NCBI RefSeq assembly: GCF_020520425.1
Contig: NC_079491.1
Span: 5,009,143 to 5,073,142, forward strand
Length of the DNA stretch: 64,000 nt
Source: Spinacia oleracea
Lineage: Eukaryota > Streptophyta > Magnoliopsida > Caryophyllales > Amaranthaceae
Direction of reading: 5' to 3'
A program made the translations under genes and the position numbers. Positions 56,690 through 64,000 of this stretch are shown here, in pieces; position 1 is the stretch's first letter, and every line of letters begins with the position of its first letter. Under the pieces are notes generated by a model. That model searched no databases, was not told the origin of the DNA, and was given only the letters and a program-made list of their open reading frames with translations.

Positions 56690-57880
56690 ACTGTTTTACG
56701 AAGGAGAAAATTGAGACCAATCTTGCTGTTTTAGACAAACATTTGTCAGCAGAGAGCAGGGGTTGGCCAGAACACAATATAATAGCCTGAATACAATGTT
56801 ATAGATCCACATTAACCATCTTCAAATTGAAAACAGCAATCATAAGATCGTCATCATCTCATCGACATCCCCTTGAAAATATCATCAAAGTACCAGTATA
56901 TTAGGCTTATAATCTTTAAAATTGAACATTATGTTAAGACCCTAAACCCTAAGTATATTTTACTTTAACAGTATGATAGAGCCTTAACCTTTTTTCTTGT
57001 GTATTAATAGTAGAAGCCTAGAAATCTATGACGGTCATCCACTTGTCCCTAATATTGTTTGTGAAGCCTAAATTAATAGGTAACAAAGAACTTTGTGTAA
57101 CACTTTGTTTGGATAAGAGGAAATAGCCTCTCACGAGATTAACAATCAAGAACAGATTAATTATGAAACATTAAAATGGCAATCCTAGGCATTCATAAGA
57201 ACTTAAATGACATTTTCTGCAGAATGCATCAATTACTAATTTAATTACATGAAATAGACAAGAAGCAAAAGAATCATTTGATCTTACTAGGACTAAATAT
57301 TACTTTGGGGTACTTAACCGACTTGAAAGATAAATAGTGTTACGAGATTATGCACCTCAAAGATGAAACCACTTCCAAAATCCCTAAACAATGCATTCCC
57401 CTCTTTGAAAAACAATGTTATTGACGAAAAATCTTCATTTTAATAAAGAATTGCATAATATTGAGGATAAGTTCTACTTTTATCATAGCTATGCCGGTTC
57501 TAAAAGAGTAAATTTTTCAAATGAAAAATTATATGACGAATATCTAAAAATGGATGCGCTCTGTCATATGCCAAAACAAAACCAACCTCCTTTCATAAGC
57601 TTTGAGTCATAATTTCTCCGGTTCTTCCTTTGAATTAACTCAAAACTTCTGAAAATGAGATTGATGATGCGTATAAGAGATCATGCATATTCTTAGATAT
57701 TGGTCATTATATTATCATTCCAAACCACGTACCATTTCGAAACCATAATAGATATGATAAAAAGTGGAACTATCACAGGATTAAGCAATATTTTTTAAAA
57801 GAAGTTTTTCGGTTCATAATATAGCAAACTCCAAAGTTTTAGGAATACTGGAAGTGGTTGTGGTCTTCCTAGGTGCATAA
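56690..57880. repeat. Triplicated non-coding block, copy 1
   Basis: It starts AAGGAGAAAATTGAGACCAATC and runs through AGACAAACATTTGTCAGCAG, GACCCTAAACCCTAAGTATA and GCAATATTTTTTAAA to CTAGGTGCATAAAC. Copies 2 and 3 follow at ~2.07-kb spacing. Open frames inside (65 aa at 57415) are not kept open in the other copies, so it is not coding. A Stowaway-like end (TACTCCCTCGGTCCCATAA) lies just before it. Confidence 0.8.
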
Positions 57881-58339
57881 ACACGTCTTGTACATTAGTG
57901 TGTACAAATTGGTCAAAACCTCAAACTAACGGTTTGGTCTTTTAAGATCCTCTAAGTCTAAACATGATGAATTTTGTAGAAAATTGTCATTCAAAGTACT
58001 TTTATGAAGGTTTAAGATTGTCTATTCAATATTTTATGCTTCATTAATCTGTTATCAGTTTGTTAAAATATTTCTCTTGTTCACATGCCTTAGAAAGGGA
58101 TTTTAGGCCCTTTTCTTTTTGGCTTCATTTCACTTTCAAGACTTATTTCGCAATTCAGTTCAGTTCTGTTCTTTTTGGTTTCATTTCACTTTCATGACTT
58201 ATTTCGCATTTCAGTTCAAGATCATTCAGTTCAAGATCATTCAGTTCAGTTCAGTTCAGTTTATTTACTTTTCTAAAAATCTGTTATCAGGACTTAGAAT
58301 AGTTATGTAAACTGTTCTTTACCTTTAACAGTTTGCGGT

Positions 58340-59975
58340 TTGTTCGGTTACACAATTTGCAATCCAAACCGAACCGTAAAACCGATTTTTTGTAAATTTT
58401 TAGTCCAAACCAAACTGATTTAAAAAAAACCGAACTAAATTGCTAATTCAGTTCGGTTCAGTTCGATTGTCGTTTTTCCCAACCAAATTTTCCCCCCTAC
58501 TAAAGATCACGACACTAAACACTTGCCAGGGACTAAATCCTACTTTCTTAAAGGTGATCAACTGAGAATATAAGAAACTACACTTGATTTTGCTCCACAC
58601 CTGTCTTCATTTGTTTTCCCACATTCACTCTCACTATCTATCATAGTGTGTAGTGTGCACAAGTTGCATGCATAATATAAATGAAGTGAATGAGTTTGAT
58701 TTTGTTTGAACCAAATTAGCAGAATGTTATACACAGCAGTTCATATTAAATGTAGTGCCGAAAAGCAAATATGTTACAAAGGAGAAAATTGAGACTAATC
58801 TTACTGTTTTAGACAAACATTTGTCAGCAGAGAGCAGGGGTTGGCCATAACACAATACAATAGCCTGAATACAATGTCATAAATCCACATTCATCATCTT
58901 CAAGTCGAAAAACAGCAATCATAAGATCGTCATCATCTCACCGACAGCCCCTCAAAAATATCATCAAAGTACCAGTATATTAGGCTTATAATCTTCAACA
59001 TTGAACATTATTTTAAGACCCTAAACCCTAAGTATATTTTACTTTAAAGGTTTGGTAGAGTCTTAACCTTTTTTCTTGTGTATTAAGAGTAGAAGCCTAG
59101 AAATCTATGACGGTCATCTACTTGTCCCTAATATTGTTTGTGAAGCCTAAATTAATACGTAACAAAGAACTTTGTGTAACACTTCGTTTTGATAAGAGGA
59201 AATTAAATAGCCTCTCAGGAGATTAACAATCAAGAACAGATTAATTATGAAACATTAAAATGGCAATCCTAGGCATTCATAAGAACTTAAATGATATTTT
59301 CTGCACAATGCATCAATTACTAATTTAATTACATGAAATAGACAAGAAGCAAAAGATCATTTGACCTTACTAAGATCAAATAGTACTTTGGGGTACTAAC
59401 CAACTTGAAACATAAATAGCGTTACGAGATTATGCACCTCAAAGACGACAACTTCCAGAATCCCTAAACAATGCATTTCCCTCTTGGAAAAACAACATTA
59501 TTGAAGAAAATCTTCATTTTAATAAAGAATTGCATAATATTGAGGATAAGTTCTACTTTTATCACATCTATGACGGTTCTAAAAGAGTAAATGTTTTTCG
59601 AATAAAAAATTATATGACGAATATCTAAAAATGGATGCACTCTGTCATATGCCAAAACAAAACCAACCTCCTTTCATAAGCTTTAAGTCATAATTTCTCC
59701 GGTTCTTCCTTTGAATTAACTCAAAACTTATAAAAATGAGATTGATGATGTGTATAAGAGATCATGCATATTCTTAGATATTGGTCATTATATTATCATT
59801 CCAAACCACTTACCATTTCGAAACCATAATAGATATGATAAAAAGTGGAACTATCACAGGATTAAGCAATATTTTTTAAATGAAGTTTTTCGGTTAATAA
59901 TATTGTGTTTTGCGAGAGCAAACTCCAAAGTTTAGGAACACTGGAAGTTGTTGTGGTGTCCCTAGGTGCATTAAA
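58340..59975. repeat. Triplicated block, copy 2
   Basis: It is closest to copy 3 and shares with it an extra leading part (CACAATTTGCAATCCAAACC, CTTGCCAGGGACTAAATCC, CAAGTTGCATGCATAATATA). The core from 58779 matches copy 1 with scattered substitutions. The DNA between copies 1 and 2 (58100-58265) is the AACTGAACT-type MITE fragment. Confidence 0.8.
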
Positions 59976-60079
59976 AATGAATTAGGTTTGACCCTTTTAT
60001 TTAGGGGTTGGAGTGGATAATTAGGTTTGGTTTTCTAGATGGTCCTTGTTCTTTGGTCTAGTTCGGTTTTATCAATTTG

Positions 60080-61770
60080 TTTGCTTACACAATTTGCAAT
60101 CCAAACCGAAACGTAAACCGATTTTTTGATACTCCCTCCGTCCCGGAATACTCGACCCGGTTTGACCGGCAAAGAGTTTAAGGGACTTGAATTGACTTAT
60201 TTAACTTAATAGGTAGTAGTTGATAGTGGGGTATTATTTTAATGTAGTTAGTGGGATGTGGGTTAAGAGGTGGGGTTGGGGGAGAGTAGGGGTTGAATTT
60301 TTAATTATTTTTGTATGGAGTAGGGGGTAGGTGGGTTAATAGGGGTGGAGTGAAAAATAATATAATATTGTTAGAATATTTCCATTTTTATAAACAGGTC
60401 AAGTATTAAGGGACGGCCCGATAAGGAAAACAGGTCAAGTATTCCGAGACGGAGGGAGTATTTTTTAGTCCAAACCAAACAGATTTAAAAAACCGAACCA
60501 GATTGCTAATTCAGTTCGGGTCGATTCGGTTAGATTTTCGTTGTTCGCTACCAAATTTTCGCCCCAATTAAAGATCACGACACTAAACACTTGCCAGGGA
60601 CTAAATCCTACTTCCTTAAAGGTGATCAACTTAGAATATAAGAAACTACACTTGATTTTGCTCCATACATCTTTTCATTTGTTTTTCACGTTCACTCTCA
60701 CTATCTCTCGTTGTGTGTAGTGTGCACAAGTTGCATGCATAATATAAATGAAGTGAATGAGTTTGATTTTGTTTGGACCAAAATTAGCAAAATGTTATAC
60801 GCAGCAGTTCATATTAAATGTATTGTCGAAAAGCAAATATGTTACAAAGGAGAAAATTGAGACTAATATTACCATTTTAGACAAACTTTGTCAGCGGAGA
60901 GCTGGGGGCGGCCATAACAAAATATAATGTTATAGATCCACATTCACCATCTTCAAATTGGAAAACAGCAATCATAAGATCGTCATCATCTCACCGACAG
61001 CCCCTCGAAAATATCATCAAAGTACCAGTATATTAGGCTTATAATCTTTAACATTGAACATTATGTTAAGACCCTAAACCCTAAGTATATTTTACTTTAA
61101 AAGTATGATAGAGTCTTAACCTTTTTTCTTGTGTATTAATAGTGGAAGCCTAGAAATGTATGACGGTCATCTACTTATCCCTAATATTGTTTGTGAAACA
61201 TAAATTAATTCGTGACAAAGAACATTGGGTATCACTTTGTTTTGAACAGAGGAAATAGCCTCTCACGAGATTAACAATCAAGGACAAATTAGTTATGAAA
61301 CATTAAAATGGCAATCCTAAGCATTCATAAGAACTTAAATGACAATTTTCTGCACAATGCATCAATTATTAATTTAATTACATGAAATAGATAAGAAGCA
61401 AAAGTTCATTTGGTCTTAATAGGACTAAATATTAGTTTGGAGTATTTCTGCGGTTTGGCCAAACAGCATAACTAGTTTATGCACATCAAGAACACTACCA
61501 CTTTGAATATCCTCTGAAACCCGCTGTCAATACCACATCAAAAACAGTGTATAAACGCCTAAAAGCCTCGTTCAAAAAGAAATCAGCAGAGTCTTGAGAT
61601 TAAATATCACTTTTTTCATTTAACTGTTAAAGGTAAAAGAGAAAAGGGACTTATTCTCATGATTATGCAGAGTTTTTCGAACGAGTTTCTCAATCAATAA
61701 GACAATGTTTTGTTGGTATTGATAACAGGAAGAAGAGTTCAGCGATACTGAATGTGAGGGTATCCCTAAG
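60080..61770. repeat. Triplicated block, copy 3
   Basis: The core from 60847 matches copies 1 and 2. After ~61440 it diverges strongly but returns to GTATCCCTAAGGTGCATAAAC at ~61758. Its leading part is interrupted by a complete Stowaway element absent from copy 2. Confidence 0.75.
60132..60458. mobile_element. Stowaway MITE inserted in copy 3
   Basis: The element is 327 bp, starting CTCCCTCCGTCCCGGAATAC and ending with its inverse, with TA on both sides. The flanks join to ACCGATTTTTTG / TTTTTAGTCCAAACC, which is continuous in copy 2 (~58380-58410), giving a direct empty-site comparison. Confidence 0.92.
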
Positions 61771-62218
61771 GTGCATAAACCAGTTATGTTGTTTAATGTT
61801 CAAAGTGATTTAATTATCCCAAACAAATCATGAAGTTGCTTTCATTTATTTCATGCTGTTAAAGTTATTATTGATGCATTACATAGAAATTGTCAAGTTT
61901 ATTATAAATGTACCATTAACAAAAGTGTGTAACAATAGTAAATTAACTTGAACCACTGTAATCAACTACTAGTAAAAGGAAAATATATTTCAAAGCACAG
62001 AGTTGAGAATAATTTTACCAAAGTTGACAATCACCGCCTTCAAATTGAGATACAGCAATCCCAAGATCGTCTCCGACATCCCTCATATCCCCTCGATAAC
62101 ATTTCGAGTAATGAATTGATCGAATCTACATAATTCAGACAAATGAAATTCAGACAAATCCAAAACTCGCCGACAATTTTTGGGCAAAATTAAAACAAAG
62201 GGTCAACAAAGGAAGAGC
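61771..62218. other. Gene-free stretch
   Basis: No coding signal. It probably represents intron or 3' flank of the former F-box gene whose first exons follow on the minus strand. Confidence 0.35.
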
Positions 62219-62401
62219 TCACCACCGGGGATTGATTCGGAACGGTGCATAACCATGGTGGCTGATGATCGTCATTTTTACAAGCTCGTCGGAAGTCGAG
62301 GACTTCATAAGGCGGTACGCGATGGATACCAAGAGAGCCGGTGAAATTCCCATCATTTTCTGTTCATCGCGATTTCGGACAAATGAAATTGAGACAATCA
62401 A
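62219..62401 (-). pseudogene. Decayed F-box first exon, copy 1
   Basis: The minus strand reads ISPALLVSIAYRL, then diverged sequence, and ends at a donor followed by GTGAGCTCTTCC, the same donor context as the neighbouring copy. It is the front half of an F-box related to the genes at 62437-62620 and 52130. A deletion after AYRL removes the second F-box helix. Confidence 0.5.
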
Positions 62402-62436
62402 AAAAATCGGGGAAAAATTAAACTAAAGGATTAACA

Positions 62437-62620
62437 GAGGAAGAGCTCACCGAGATTGAATTCCGCATTTCCACATCATATCGCTGCATTTCCGGCGAGG
62501 AGAGAGATGATGAAGAGGTAGATGATCGCCATTTTTCAAAGACTCGCCGGAAATCCAGGATTTCATCCCGGATTTCAAGGCGTTCTGTGATGGATACTAA
62601 GAGCTCCGGCGGGAGGATTT
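62437..62620 (-). pseudogene. Decayed F-box first exon, copy 2
   Basis: The minus strand encodes KILPPELLVSITERLEIRDE, FRRVFEKWRSSTSSSS and continues to the donor TCG|GTGAGC. This closely follows ELPQDLLMSIAERLEIRSD of the gene at 52130. Directly upstream is an in-frame TAG where relatives often have Trp, and no start codon is left. The exon is therefore a pseudogene or needs an unseen upstream start. Confidence 0.55.
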
Positions 62621-62845
62621 TCTATTCGTTGTGATTTGTAATTGAAAGAGAATTGGGGATTTTTTTATGGATTTAGGGTTCATGATTCATGAACAGTAAG
62701 GAAGATGGATTTTGGTCTGCTTTGAAATGGAGTGGAATGTTCGAGTATTTATATTTGAGTTGTTGAGAGTGACTACAGTGTTGTCTGCTTCTCTCCTGTT
62801 CCGCCCTTGGCGGCTTGCCTCTATTTGGGCTTTATCTTAAAATAA

Positions 62846-62945
62846 TAAAATATTTATGATCTTAGGTTAGGGTAATATTTAGGGTTAATCTTAGGTTAGG
62901 GTAATATTTAGAATTAATCTTAGGTTAGGTTAGGGTAATGCATTA
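62846..62945. repeat. Short tandem repeat
   Basis: Three units of ATCTTAGGTTAGGGTAATAT type. The TTAGG/TTAGGG runs are short and mixed and not telomeric. Confidence 0.7.
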
Positions 62946-64000
62946 TAAAATTACGTAGTTATTAGTCAGTGTTAATAACTTAATAATATTCCATGCTTAA
63001 TATTTTAAATTGTTAACACGAACCTAATTGTATGAGTTGTGAACTTGTGATTGTACACTTATAATTTTACATAGTAGATACTGTACATACCAAAATCAAA
63101 TATTAGACACTTATGTAAACCAACTTGATCTAGTAGGTGTGGGAGATAAACGATGCAATAATGGTTTAGAATTAGAGAAGGAAGTGAGGAATCATCTTTT
63201 CGACTCTTACTCTTCCACTCCAGTTGTCGCTTCTCTTAATGTTACGGAGTAATTTGAAAGTAGGTGCATGCTTCAGCTTCACCAACTCGAATTTGCCGAG
63301 AGAGAATTGGATTCAAATAAACAATGTTTGATTAGTAATTTTTTTAGGTACAGGATGTATTGTTAGATATTCTATAAGATTTCAGAAGACCTACTTTTTG
63401 TTTTTCAAACCGCATATTGTAGCTACTTAAAGAATCTTTTAATTAATTAATCTAGGAGTGGTTCGAATTCTATTAAACTTACATTAGGGTAATGCAAGAT
63501 AAAATTGTGTAATTACAAGTCGGTGCTAATAATCTTTAATGCTTAGGCTCTGTTTGGCAAACACTTTCAGTCACCTTAAATGATTAGGTGCTAATAATTT
63601 AAGTCACCTTAAATGATTAGGAGTGTTTGGTAGGAAGCTAAAATAAAATTTAAGGTGGATAACTTGACTGAAATTCAAACGTTAATAAAAGTAACGTTTC
63701 ACAATCAGTGACTGAAATCTTTTGCTTCCAAAGCACACGTTGTTGAGTTGTTGACTCGTTGTTGGGCAAATAGAAGGATTATTTAAAAAAAAGAAAAATT
63801 GAAGAACACTGAATTTTTAACAGTGCTTTGAAGAGTTTATCTTCTACAGTAGTTCTGCTCATGTTTTTGTTTATTTTGTTATGTTACTTATTTTATTTTT
63901 CAGCTATATACACTTTTCCTATATTGTTTAAAATAAAATAAAATCATACGGAGTACTCATATTTTCATTTGAAACAAATACCTTCCCTAATTGTTTTTTT
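62946..64000. other. Gene-free end of window
   Basis: 63545-63650 holds a MITE-like repeat (GGCTCTGTTTGGCAAACAC, with AGTCACCTTAAATGATTAGG twice). The rest shows no coding or structural features. Confidence 0.4.

Noticed and set aside
57415-57612. 65-aa frame conserved in the triplicated block
   Set aside because: The homologous segment in copy 2 is frameshifted, so coding conservation is not supported.
56930-61085. Telomere-like CCCTAAACCCTAAG
   Set aside because: Only two telomere units in each of the three copies of a duplicated block; not an interstitial telomeric array.

Overview
This is eukaryotic nuclear DNA from a flowering plant. It is AT-rich, its genes carry GT-AG introns, and it is full of plant transposable elements: Ty1-copia retrotransposons, Stowaway, hAT and Mutator MITEs, a CACTA end and SINEs. 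Ordinary plant genes (remorin, a RING E3, SKIP23-like F-box genes) lie between them. The style of repeats fits a core eudicot, perhaps an Amaranthaceae species (spinach, beet, quinoa group), but that placement is only an impression.

Layout. 1-13 kb is repeats: a CACTA end, a 43-bp foldback, a SINE, a Mutator MITE, a complete gag-only LTR element with target duplication (8562-10731), a Stowaway MITE, and a Mutator element with ~475-bp inverted repeats carrying a decayed GRF zinc-finger gene (11335-12835). 13.9-19.6 kb holds two host genes, convergent: a five-exon remorin (+) and a membrane RING-finger protein (-) with a 5' UTR intron. 20-26.4 kb holds a Stowaway-type element and a very young copia element with identical LTRs, inserted at the head of a SINE. 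26.4-30.2 kb is MITEs and degenerate repeats.

30.2-47.7 kb is the most unusual part. It is a compact island of seven genes whose reading frames all survive manual splicing without a break. They are a FAR1/Mutator-type transposase with its DDE triad (834 aa), an intronless XRCC3-like RAD51 paralogue (267 aa), a 15-exon gene joining AT-hooks, a mobile-element domain and a Ulp1-like fold that has lost its catalytic His and Cys (1022 aa, opposite strand), an unrecognised 155-aa protein, a PB1-like plus mobile-domain protein (426 aa), a GRF zinc-finger/coiled-coil/membrane-anchor protein (152 aa), and a 59-aa F-box-like protein. A 255-bp tandem array (4.7 copies) sits between the two divergent gene blocks, followed by an inverted pair of E2F-type sites. 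PB1-like, mobile, Ulp1 and GRF domains are typical cargo of plant Mutator elements, so I propose a large composite Mutator-like element that has acquired a RecA-family recombinase. I could not find its terminal inverted repeats by eye.

48-64 kb is mostly repeats: a (TTAATAA)n minisatellite, two hAT MITEs, a 34-bp perfect hairpin, one SKIP23-like F-box gene, a tandemly triplicated non-coding block with a Stowaway inserted in one junction only, and two decayed F-box first exons.

All splice models, domain names and target duplications come from reading the sequence. No database search or alignment program was used.
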